A program made the translations under genes and the position numbers. The notes under the pieces were generated by a model. The model was given only the letters and a program-made list of their open reading frames with translations. It did not search any database and was not told the DNA's origin. From Branchinecta lynchi (Eukaryota; Arthropoda; Branchiopoda; Anostraca; Branchinectidae), in NCBI GenBank assembly GCA_023053575.1, contig JAKZAP010000017.1, positions 6,393,501 through 6,457,500 of the forward strand: 64,000 nucleotides of DNA. The letters run 5' to 3'. Of this stretch, positions 21,455 to 31,785 are shown piece by piece. Numbering within the stretch: the stretch's first letter is position 1; every line of letters starts with the position of its first letter.

Positions 21455-23976
21455 ATGGCACTTGAGCATACTCAAGTGCCATATAGCGATCGTAATTTCT
21501 GTCGGTCTGTCGGTCTGTCTGTCTGTCGTTCTGTCGTTCTGTCGTTCTGTCGGTCTGTCCAGGTTTTGCTAGTTTGGGCACTTCCACACAAGCTAGGACG
21601 ATGAAACTTCACAGGCATATCAGGGACCCGACCAGATCAACTTACAAATAATCACTTCCCCAATCCCACTTTCCCCGGATCCGGGAGTCCGGAAACTATA
21701 AAGTAAAACGGGAGCAAAAAGTAAAACGGGAGCAAAACAAAGCGCTGACCGAGCGGGGGTTTGAACCAGGAACCTTTCTGTTAACATTCCAGTATTTTAC
21801 CACTGAGCTATGAGACGATGTATTAACAAGCGAATGCGGGTATAAGATCGGTTTAAAGATGGTCAGTCCAAGTCAAGCAAATCTAGTGAAACGTTTGGCA
21901 GGAATATCAGCGAACCAACCAGATTAACTTGGATGTAATCATATTCCGGATCCGATCATAGTGGGGGGAGTGGAGGGATGAGAAATCCGGAAACGACGGT
22001 CTGTCGGTCTGTCCCGGTTTTGCTAGTTTGGGCACTTCCACATAAGCTAGGACGATGAAACTTGGCAGGCGTATAAGGGACCGAACCAGATTAACATGGA
22101 AACAGTCACTTCCCGATCCGGCCATCGTGGGGGGAGGGGGGTGGAGCAACAAGAAATCCGGAAACTAGTAACATGCATAACTTTAGAACGGGTAATCGGA
22201 CTTGCGTGAAACTTGACCGAGCTTGACACATGTCAAGAACAATTGCCGATAACTGGGGGGGGGGGCTGGAGGGGGGCACCCAAAACCTCGTGAAACGCTT
22301 CCACATAAGCTAGAACGATGGAACTTGGCAGGCGTGTTGGGAAACCGACCAAATTAACTTGGAAATAATCACTTCCCCGATCCGGCCATCTTGGGGGCAG
22401 TGGAGGGATGGGAAATCCGGAAAGTAGTAGCATGCCTAACTTTTGAACGGGTAATCAGATATGCCTGAAACTTGACATATCTCAAGAACAAGTGCTTCAG
22501 AAGCTCAATTTCAAATCCGGACCAGATCCGATAACTTGGGGGGGGGGGGCTGGAGGGGGCACCGGAAATCTCATGAAACGCTTCCACAAAAGCTAGGACA
22601 ATGAAATTTGGCAGGCATATCAGGGAACCGACCAGAAGAACTTGGAAATAATCACTTTCCCCATCCGGTCATTGTGGGAGGAGTGGAGGGATGGGAAATC
22701 CGGAAACTAGTAACATGCATAACGTTGGAACGGGTAATCAGACATGCAAGAAACTTGACATATTTCAAGAACAAGTGCTTCAGATGCTCAGTTTCAAATC
22801 CGGACCAGATCCGATCACTGGGGGGGGGAGCTGGGGGGGGGCAACTGGAAATCTGGTGAAACGCTTCCAAATAAGCTAGCACAATAAAACTTGACAGGCA
22901 TATGAGGGAACCAGATTAACATGGAAATAATCGCTTCCCCGATCCTGCTATCGCGGGGGGGGGGGGGGGGGGGTAGAGGGAAGGGGAGTCCGGAAACTAG
23001 AAACATGCATAACTCTGGAATGGATAATCGGACATGCATAAAAATTGACAATTGTGAAGAACAAGTGTCTCAGATTTTCAGTTTCAAGTCTGGGCCAAAT
23101 CCGAAGAAAGGGGGATTAGAGGGGGGACCGAAAATGTCGTGAAATGCTTAGGGTCGATGGATCGGGATGTCACAGTAGAGGGGATGCAAGGGGTTTTCCC
23201 GGATTTCCGGTGATCACGAGCTAGGGTACTTCCACATGTAATAGGACCATGAAACTTGGCAGACATATTAGGTACTCTTCCAGGTCAACTTGAAAATAGT
23301 TATTTTCCCGATCCGACGATCATGGGGGAGATTCTATTGACATGCATAACTTTGGAACAGGTGATCAGACGTGCATGAAACTTGTCAAGTGTCAAGAACA
23401 AGTGACTCAGATGATCAATTTCAAGTCTGGAACGGATCCGATAGCATCGGAAGGAGCTGGAGGCGGGGGGAGAAATCTCTTGAAACGCTTAGAGTCGAGA
23501 GATCGGGATGGGACTTGGAGGGAAGAACAAGCATAAGCCATAGATACATTGTAGAGGCTTAACGGCCTGCCATTCAATTTGCAAATATATTATATTATTA
23601 TTATTATTATTATTGACAAAACAGGACCGATCGTGTCACAGTGGGGGGAGGTGGAGGGGGTTTTCCCTAATTCCGATGATCACGAGTTAGGGTACTTCCA
23701 GATGTGCTATGACCGTGAAACTTTGCAGGCATGTTAGGGACTCTATTAGATTTCCTTGAAAATATAGTCCCTCCCCCGATCCGATCATCGTTGGAGGAAG
23801 ATACAGTTGTCAATGAGTGGTATAACCATTTCTTATCTACTAGATCAAGCCCATTTTCTGATGAAATGAATATCGGGAGAGAGATCCAGCCTTCCCCGAA
23901 AATCACGGTTTTCTATTTCTTTCGACAAACATGCTAACTGTTCTTACAAGTGCCATATGAGCTTTCAGCTCTTGTT
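21455..23976 (+). mobile_element. Family A element, about 2.5 kb
   Basis: It starts with the hairpin ATGGCACTTGAGCATACTCA (perfect 11-bp arms, CATA loop), then a long (GTCY)n stretch at 21,500-21,560, TTTTGCTAGTTTGGGCAC, and about twelve units with GATGAAACTTGG and G tracts. It ends GTGCCATATGAGC with AGCTCTTGTT. A tRNA-like module at 21,744-21,816 and a (TTA)n microsatellite at 23,588-23,612 interrupt it. Confidence 0.8.
21744..21816 (-). repeat. tRNA-like / SINE-like module
   Basis: On the minus strand it reads TCATAGCTCAGTGG (A box) and GGTTCAAACCC (B box) at the right spacing for a polymerase III promoter. The anticodon stem and acceptor stem do not pair properly. It is therefore more likely a tRNA-derived SINE head or tRNA pseudogene than a working tRNA. 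A 23-bp direct repeat (AAAGTAAAACGGGAGCAAAA) adjoins it at 21,700-21,737. Confidence 0.55.
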
Positions 23977-24108
23977 TTTTCTTGATCAGCTAATTATCCC
24001 TCTAGGATGATGTGCGAGGGATAAATATAAATTCGGAAAATCACGGTTTTCTATTTCTTTCGTCATGAATGGTCAGCTTGGCTTCAAACCTTATATTAGG
24101 ATTGACAT
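23977..24108. repeat. Repeat fragment shared with 58.1 kb
   Basis: GATCAGCTAATTATCCCTCT and ATGATGTGCGAGGGATAAAT recur in reverse at 58,125-58,165. The 28-bp motif follows at 24,035. Confidence 0.5.
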
Positions 24109-24157
24109 TGACAGCCTGACGAGGACCCTTGCCAAGAAGGGCCGAAATATCGCTGAT
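24109..24157 (+). ncRNA. Hammerhead ribozyme-like motif, intact core
   Basis: CTGACGA is at 24,116-24,122. Stem II is GG(A)CCCTT-GCCAAG-AAGGGCC and GAAA is at 24,144-24,147. TATC follows, with predicted cleavage after C24,151. Stem I pairs CAGC (24,112-24,115) with GCTG (24,152-24,155). All invariant core bases of a type I hammerhead are present. Stem III is reduced to the self-complementary ATAT, the arrangement expected for hammerheads that act as dimers, as reported for Penelope-like elements. A downstream tail, CAGCTTGGGCTCAAAGAATA, is shared by every copy. Confidence 0.7.
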
Positions 24158-25346
24158 GAAGAATCATAGCTGACGTATCCGTTGTAAACATTGTTTGAAT
24201 AAATGTTTCAAAGTCAGCTTGGGCTCAAAGAATATTTACGGTGTGATGTTTGGTAAGTTCGTGGTTCTATTTTAGGTATATGTTGTCTGCAAGTTTTCGT
24301 TTATATGGTCAAGGTGGTAATTAGATTTTGTTCAGTCCTTCTGAATTCGTAAACTCGTCGCTAGCCAGCAGATTTGAACAGTCTATTGATCCAGTGTCCT
24401 TGTGAACCAACAGAAAATACTCAGAGAAAAAGTTTCATTTGGCAAGGAGGCATAATAACAATGAATTGTCATTTAGTTTTCGGGCCCACGTTTGCTTAAT
24501 CATGTGTTGCTGAAAGAGCATAGTGAATATAGGCATGGTGAAGTACAGAGTTATAATTGAATGAAACATGACACTGTGCCTGTATGTTCCGCACAAAGCG
24601 ATACAAACCAGGAAATAAGTGAGTTTGTGGTCCATGTTCTGGGAGCCTAGGGTATCTGCTGAAATATAATTACGATTAGCCAACCGTAAGTTTTAGAGAG
24701 ACAACGAAGCGGTTACAGCTCACTGGACCAACCAAAAATGCAAAATTTGTTTTACTTGACTTTTACTCTCTTCCTTACTATCAACTGTTCATTTTGTATT
24801 TGACGTTTCGATTTAATAACTGAGTTCTTTTTTTATCCTACTGTGCGAGGACAACTAACTTTAGATGATTCTGCTAGCTTCCGCATTTTCACCAGCAGAC
24901 CTTCGGGTATGTCCGCTCTGTCTAGGAACAGCACTAGCTATGTGGCCTGAGGTACAGTTTTGGGAACCAGCAAAGCAAATAGTGGTAGTCTGGTAGTCTA
25001 AACTTGGTCTAAACCAAAGATCGTGTATCTTCGGTCTAAACATGGTGGATAGTGTCACCAAAATAAACGAAATACTGAAAAGGACGTCGTGAAGATAGGG
25101 GTATTTATATGGTGTTATTCTCATTCATGCAGGCGTTCAAGTATGTCAAGATCGTAAAACAGTGACTACAGTGAAGGAGGATTTGCACACCAGCTCCAAA
25201 GTTGCTTGACAAGAAGTGCGGATTCTGTTGGCATTGATTTGGCGATTGGTGATAGTTGAAGGTAACTAGAAAGAAAGCTAGTAGATTAAATTTTAATCTT
25301 CAAAAATACGCGAACGAAGTCAGTGAACAGAATTTCTGTGCGGTTG
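24158..25346. other. Unassigned sequence
   Basis: Bases 24,158-24,235 are the downstream part of the hammerhead repeat. Beyond that, AT-rich sequence to 25,346 with frames of 72-87 codons that show no recognisable motif. Confidence 0.35.
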
Positions 25347-25354
25347 TCTGAACT

Positions 25355-25755
25355 CAGGGTTGCCAAGTGTGACACTTTTGGTGCTTTTTGACACTTTTTT
25401 TTCTCTGAGTGACACCGTGACACTTTTTCTCTGAAAGTGACACCTTTTCTTACGAATGACACTTTTTCATTTACTTTACTAAAGTGACGGATTACAGCCC
25501 CCAAACGTGTACTTTACTTTGATTTTGTACACAAAAACAGTTAGAAGCCTGATATAAAGCTCATTTCCGATAAAATTTTGCTACAAAACTGTGATGTAAT
25601 AGTTAATAATGTTATAACAAATGTTGTTACAAATTCAGTTATTGCCAATTTTGCGCGTTGTGAAATGGAATGCACACACAATATTCGAGGTGTCAAAAAG
25701 CACCTTTTTGTCAGCAACTTTGACACTTTTATTAGTCGAGCTCTTGGCAACCCTG
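25355..25755. mobile_element. hAT-type MITE with 8-bp target duplication, 401 bp
   Basis: Perfect 13-bp inverted ends CAGGGTTGCCAAG / CTTGGCAACCCTG are flanked by exact 8-bp duplications TCTGAACT (25,347-25,354 and 25,756-25,763). The CAGGG ends and 8-bp duplication are diagnostic of the hAT superfamily. Near the left end the interior repeats GTGACACTTTTT several times. There is no transposase, so it was mobilised by another element. Confidence 0.93.
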
Positions 25756-26084
25756 TCTGAACTCCGGTGAGCAAAGAGGACTCATAACAATGAACGCGAA
25801 TCTTTCAAAGAAAAATTGATGATTTTTAGGCACTTCTCTCAGATTTATTTTACTACCGACTGGGGCTACCGACTCCCCCGGCACCTGATGTGCACCCTTT
25901 CCCAGCACCGGTCAGCACCGGCCGAAACCAGCGGTGCCGGTGATTCCCGCTTCTAAACATGTTAATTTCGATGTTCTAACAAATGGCAATTGGTGCCAGA
26001 TGCTGTCAGCCGGTGCCGGGGTGCGGGGGCTGTTCGAAGGGGACTGAGGGGACTCACCCCCTCATGCTCCAGAAAATCTACTCT

Positions 26085-26690
26085 CATTCGTGTGTTTTGA
26101 GCTTGTCTGTATGACATACAGGCAGTTAGCAAACGTGAATTTCACCTGCAAATCAATTTTTTGTTTGTCGTATGGCTACAAAGAAATTTCTTCTCGTATA
26201 TTTTCAGATTCACAGTTGTGTGTTCTGAGTTTTCCAGAATGAAAGTCGTATCTTTCAGCTTGCCAGAATGACAATCGTGAACTTCATCTTCAAATGACCT
26301 GTTTCTGGTCGTATTGTTCCATAGAGATTTTAGTAGTATGTTTTTAGCTTGTCAGATTCACAGTTTTGTGTTGTTAGTTTGTCAGAATGGAACTTGCCAG
26401 AATGACATCAACCGCGAATTATACTGAAAATTACCCGTTTCTTTTCGTATTTTACAAAGGGATTTTCTAGTCGTATATTAGAGACAGTCGTAAGTTTTGA
26501 GCTTGCCATATGAGGCAGTTAGGGTAATTTCAACAGCAAATGACCTATTTCTGGTCTTATGGTAGTATAGAGATTTTCTATAAGTTATTACGAAATATCG
26601 TGTGTTTCGAGCTTGTTAGAATAACAGTCGTATGATTCAAACTTGTCAGAGTGACATAAATGCCATTGCAAAATCTTGATTTTCACTCTG
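26085..26690. repeat. Degenerate tandem array
   Basis: The motifs GAGCTTGTCAGAATGACA, AAATGACCTGTTTCTGGTCG and TAGAGATTTT recur several times at intervals of about 130-200 bp. The copies are strongly diverged. Confidence 0.6.
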
Positions 26691-28340
26691 TGGCGCTGAA
26701 AACAGGCTGATTTTCGAAAATTTCGCCTGCGGCGCGAGGTTTCAAAACTGTCCTATCTGGTTTTGCGCAAAAGTCTCCTTATCTTAAAAAGAAACAGGTT
26801 TAGTTTTTTTTTAATGGCTTGTGGAGTAGGGTTTGCACATTCAACAGGCTTTGTAAGATTGAACTATTGTTTGTTTGTGATCTAAATTCAAAGTGGAAGC
26901 ACTACCACGCACCAACTTCCGGGAAAATATCCCACTCCGTTTGCGAGTTATCAGGGCACGAACAGATATGTCATATCGTAGGCAGCCTTTAAAATTTTTT
27001 CGCAAACTTTAAATGTGTGTTCTTTCATAGTAGCCTATTCGCTATTTGGCTCGCTATTTGGTTGAATGGTCCGTCATTTAGGTGAGGTGTTAGCCACCTT
27101 AAAAGCTAGAAATGCCAGAAGAAGGTCGGATTACAAAACAAAACGCCCAGGTTTGGATGGGATCCCAAAAATTTAATATTCGATATAGACGATTGGTTTT
27201 TGTCTTTGCCAGACTCCATGAATATTTTCACTATTAAAATTTAGAAACAGATTAACGCCAAATACTCAGCCAAGCTCAGATATGGATTCAGCTTGTGGGT
27301 TTACACGACATATCTATTTTGACGAAGGGGGGGGGGGGGGGGGGCTAACCAGAAAACGAAATGGGGTCTGGCAGTGCGTCCAATAAAATAAGTAAGGCCA
27401 GTTAAGGGCACCAATAAACTGATTTGACATCCAGCTTGGATATCGGCCGTTCTGTAGCTGTAGAACCTATTTACGAACTCGACCTGTCCCTTGACCCAAA
27501 CGATCCTCACACCAAGTTTCATCCAAATATCTCGTTCCCTTCGAGAGTTACCGTGCTCACAGACAGATGGACACTTGTCCGGCGAAAAAATAAAGCTAAA
27601 ACACGAATTTAGTGTATCTCATTACCCTTGTATCCAACATCTAATTCACTTCAAAAGAAGATTTAATTTATAACAAATTTTCCGGTTTAACCGGATTCCG
27701 GAAGAACTATATGTCCGGCTAAGAAATGATTGTGATGTACGGATTCATTACCCAAATAAAACTTTTGCTTGTAACAAACTTTCCAGTTTCGACCGGATTC
27801 CAGGCGAACTACTTGTCCGGATAGAAAAAAGCTTCATATTCGTGTTCATTAGCTGTTTAAAGATAATTTGTTTGTTCCTTAATTTGAACCCCCACCCCTA
27901 AATGTAGGGCTACAGAGCGTATCTCATTCCCTTCGAGAGTTATCATTCTCACTGACAGACAGACGGACAACTTTTGCGATGTCATAGGTATGAGACTTGA
28001 GATTTAGTATCCCAAAAATTGCCTGCGGCAGCATTTGTCTTGGGTACATACGGTAGAAGCTGCTGCTTGGGATCTGACCCGCGTTAAAAGTAAGAGTTTG
28101 TGTGAGAAGTAGTCGGATATTGCCGAATAGAGGCCGATTTAACAAATTTTGCCTGCGCCTCTTTCGTAGTCCTGCCCTATTTCTTTTTAGTTGAAGTGTG
28201 CGTCATTTATGTGCGGTTTTAAGCTTGAGATTTGGGGTCTAAGCTACATTAAAAGGTATAAGTTGAAAGGAGTAGTTGAATTTTGCTCGGTTAAAAAAAA
28301 ATTCGCCTGCGTCGCGAAATTGTCTCCAGCGAAATTTGAC
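26690..28340. repeat. Degenerate array with CGCCTGCGGCGCGA motif, split by family B
   Basis: GCCTGCGNC motifs occur at about 26,720, 28,020, 28,147 and 28,309. The associated CGTCATTTATGTGCGG and CTTGAGATTTGGGG-like blocks also recur on both sides of the family B insertion. Confidence 0.5.
27141..28018 (-). mobile_element. Family B element, diverged
   Basis: It begins near GGTTTGGATGGGATCCCAAA and ends at a mutated terminus, TTAGTATCCCAAAAA. The internal CCGGATTCCGG-type units and the (GACR)n stretch near 27,955 are eroded, so this is an old copy. Confidence 0.65.
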
Positions 28341-29606
28341 ACGAACGGCATCGTCTAATTCCTGTTACTTAGTTTATTATCTTATTCCTATAATGGCATT
28401 TTCCGTAACGTTTTAGAACTTATAACTTTAATAATTCTTGAGCCTGCCGGTGCTGTGCTTTTAGCCAGTCGTATACTTCGAAGTCCTCCCCCCCCCCCAT
28501 GCCCAAGCCCTTCGAACCGCCCCTGCTGCGGTGCATATTAAAATCGACAGCTGGCAACCCCTCGATTACACGTCTGTCTTCTAAATTTTATGACATATGG
28601 CAAAGGTTGTTTGTCCGGCCATTTCGGCAGTTGGCTACGCTTCTAAAGCACTACACTGTTCTGGTTGCCGACTTGCCGTTCTTTTTCGTTTCCGTCAACC
28701 ATATCCAAATGCTGTTTCTGGTTTTACCGTTTGCGTTAAAAGAGAGAACGCCGACCTTCGTCTTCCTCAGTTTTGTAATCTCGAGCCAGACACGGAAAAT
28801 GGTAAAGAAAAGAAAAAAAAAACAGTCAAACTTCGCTCTCCTTGGTTGATATTATTTAAATTGTTCTCGTAACAGCGCAAATGCAGCAAGACACAGAAAT
28901 GTTGTGTCCTGGTTTAGTATACTTGTAAGTTTTCTTCAGAATAGAGTGCAAAATAGTTTTGGCACAGTACAGATTAGCTACTTGTTTCTGTGCGTTGCGT
29001 AATTGTGAACAGCATCGAAAATGATGGTACAAGACAATCCTGTAGGCCTGTAGCTAATACTCCAATCTTTTAATTAGCGCAAACCACAATTTAACTAAAA
29101 CGAAGTTAAAGCCTCAATAATAAAGTAAAATAAAGAAAGTGATATTTTTCTAATATAAATATAAATATTATATATATTTGTATTATTTTTGCCCGCTCAC
29201 AAAAGGGAAAAAGCGGAGTACACAAAGAAAAAGAAAAGAAGAAAAGAAATTGAGGAATATGTGCACGCATTAAACATAATACTAAAATCTATTCCACGAA
29301 TCGAATTAGTATATGGTTTCTGCAAGCATTTAAAGCTCTTGTTCGAGCACTTGTTTCAATTTTATGTATTTTTTCGGTGGGGTTTATTGTTTTGTATTTT
29401 GCAGATAATTAAACTAATTTTAGAGTCTAGGATTAAAGTAGTACTTTTTGAGTAAATTGAGTAAAGCCTCAACGATTTATGTAAACGAAGTTAAAGCTTA
29501 CCTCTTTATTATTTCTGTAAGTTTCGACTTGTGTACCTGTAACTTATTTGAATCGAAGTTCTGTTTTTTTTTTTTCATTTACTGTAGTAGCCTGCTCATA
29601 AACCCC
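28341..29606. other. Unassigned, two overlapping frames of unclear status
   Basis: Overlapping frames of 116 and 91 codons at 28,499-28,872 end in lysine runs caused by an A-rich stretch. Neither has a recognisable domain. The rest (28,880-29,600) is AT-rich with no supported feature. Confidence 0.3.
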
Positions 29607-31376
29607 CCTAGGATCGGAACTAGAAGTAGGATATCTAGTTTCGCGCGAGTCAGAGCATTTCCAGCATCGTCTCGGATAATCTAGAGCAAATGTTTCATCA
29701 CACTAGTTTGATCACGAGTTCCATACTATTTCAAGTACCCGTCCCCCTCAAACTCCCCCTACCACGGCCGAATCTGGTTCAGCCACATAAACAGATTATC
29801 TAAAGCATCTTATCTTACTGGCTATCAAGTTTTGCTCGAGTCTTCGGGAAACTCCGCCCCCCCCCCCCTTCACCGTGCTCGGCTAAAATACGCATCTAGG
29901 TCAGGGTTTCTCTACTTTCCAAGTTTCAGTCAAATCGCTCCACTCGTTTGACCTCTATGCGAGCCAAAAAATTCCCCCCTCCAACTCCTCCCACTGTGGC
30001 CGAGAACGACTATAGGACACGTAACACTCCGCATCTCTGACATCTTCTCTTCTAAAGCGTATTCTCGCCGTTCCCCGAGGACTCCTCGGGGAATCGATGG
30101 GATCGGCGAGAATAGAGGGAGTCACTCCACGCGGACTCAGCGTACAGAAACAGCGAGAACACGGGGAATGCTTCAAAAATGGATTTTGTTCGAAGTAAAA
30201 ATATGTAGTTGACGAAATTAGTCTGGATCCGCTTTATTTTTGGTTTTCTTTATTCTGATTGTTTTTAATTAATTTTACATTGCACCAACACCAGCAAAAA
30301 TTGATTCTCCTCCGACTCTGAAAGGGAGTCCTTTTTGATGATGGTGAAGATAATCAGAGCATTCCCCGTCCGTGGGGACTCGCGAGAATACCGGGAGTGA
30401 GTCCCCGGGACAAACAAAAACGCAAGGACTCCTCAAGTGGAGTCCTCGGTGAACGGCGAGAATACGCCTCTAGTCCTTGAAGTTTGGCTGGAATCGGAGC
30501 ATTTCTGCTTCATCCTCCTTCTACCGTGACCGCATCCGGTCCCGACCCCAAAAACAAACTAGGCCGCAAAAACTCGGTACTGTCCAACTTGCATCCACTA
30601 GGCCATTTCGTCTGGTTTTTGTGCATGTCACAAAGTTTCCGGAGCCCCCCCCCCCCCGAACTCCCCCAGCTGTTGCCGTTTGTGGTTCGGACACATGTTT
30701 AGCATATCCAGGTCATTAGTTCTGATCACCCATAAGGTTTCACTCAAATCGGACCGCTCGTTGGATCCGGTTCCGACTTGACATGTAACATCTGAGACGA
30801 CACCTCGTTCCACTTGCCAAGTTTCCCCATCACTCCCCTCCCCAACGATAGTCGGATCAGGCAAACGACTATTCTCAAGTCAGTTGTTTCGTCCTAGTAC
30901 ATCAGGAAGTACCGTCCGAACTCGCGGGATCATCAGCATTCCGGACCTCACGCCCCCACTCCCCACATGGTGCTCAAATCCGGTTCGTTTTTGTCTATGA
31001 TGTCCTAGTACTTGTGCTTGCTCTTTCCACCAAGTCTCATCCCACTCCAACTCCCCGCGAAGTCATCGGATCCGGTCTCGATTTTACGTGGGTCGTCTGA
31101 GACACGAGGTCTTTCAAGATATCAATTTTCGTAAGATCCGACCACCTGTTCAAGAGTTATAAATACCACAAGATTCCGGATCCCGCCTCCCTCCACGATG
31201 CTCGGATCGGGGAGGTGACTGTTTCCAACTTAATCTTATCGGGTGCCTGATATGTCTGCCAAATTTCGTCGTCCTAGCTTATGTGGAAGTTCCCGAACTA
31301 GCAAAACCCGGACCGACAGCGACAGACTGACGACGGACAGAAATTACGATTGCTATACGGGCAGGGCAAGTGACAT
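29607..31376 (-). mobile_element. Family A element, reverse orientation
   Basis: Its left part (GGATCGGAACTAGAAGTAGG) aligns with 10,660-10,700 of the 2.7-kb copy. The interior holds C-tract units with CAAGTTTC. The (GACR)n stretch is at about 31,310-31,340, and the right terminus is decayed to AGGGCAAGTGACATAAA. A separate inverted-repeat element sits inside at 30,057. Confidence 0.7.
30057..30467. mobile_element. Inverted-repeat element, 411 bp, nested in family A
   Basis: Ends GCGTATTCTCGCCGTTCCCC and, on the other strand, GCGTATTCTCGCCGTTCACC form inverted repeats of about 29 bp. The left end folds on itself: CCCCGAGGAC-TCCTCGGGG within ATTCTCGCCG...CGGCGAGAAT. The motifs GGGGACTC and GAGTCC recur through the interior. 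There is no coding sequence. Confidence 0.75.
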
Positions 31377-31480
31377 AAAAACAGTCGGTAAAAATGACCA
31401 GCCAGTCAGTAAATACCTTGCCCCCCCCCCCCAGTCGTTTTGGCTAGTGATGCCTCGGATAGTGCTAACAGACGGACAGA
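31377..31480. repeat. Repeat fragment shared with 60.4-60.6 kb
   Basis: AACAGTCGGTAAAAATGACC, CCAGTCAGTAAATACCT and the following C run match 60,525-60,575. It carries a GACR stretch at 31,470-31,490. Confidence 0.5.
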
Positions 31481-31489
31481 CAGGCGGAC

Positions 31490-31785
31490 GGACAATTCAA
31501 TTCCATTCATTTTAATTTAAACATTACTTAAATAAAACAACAAACAGAACGCTCCCAATAAGGGCACAACCGTGTCCTGTGCCGGATTCAAGTGCACAAC
31601 TTTGAATCACCCATTACAAACGATGACGCATATTTCTCGTCTAACCCTTATCATTTCTTTTTCTTTACCCCCCCCCCCCCCAACCCTCATTCACTAATGA
31701 TAATAATGAAATATTCACCATAAAATTCCAAATAATATTTTACATTTATATTACTATCCAAAAAATAATTTTTCAATCTATTTTT
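31490..31785 (-). repeat. LINE 3' untranslated region, split by family A
   Basis: Matches 41,695-42,005, the 3' end of the LINE at 41.7-45.6 kb. Shared are AACGCTCCC, GGGCACAACCGTGTCCTGTG, TTCTTTTTCTTTACCCCCC and TCCAAAAAATAATTTTTCAA. It continues at 33,978-34,030 beyond the inserted family A element. Confidence 0.75.

Noticed and set aside
28499..28872. Overlapping 116- and 91-codon frames as a gene
   Set aside because: Neither shows a domain. Both end in an A-rich lysine run, and no splice or regulatory support is visible.
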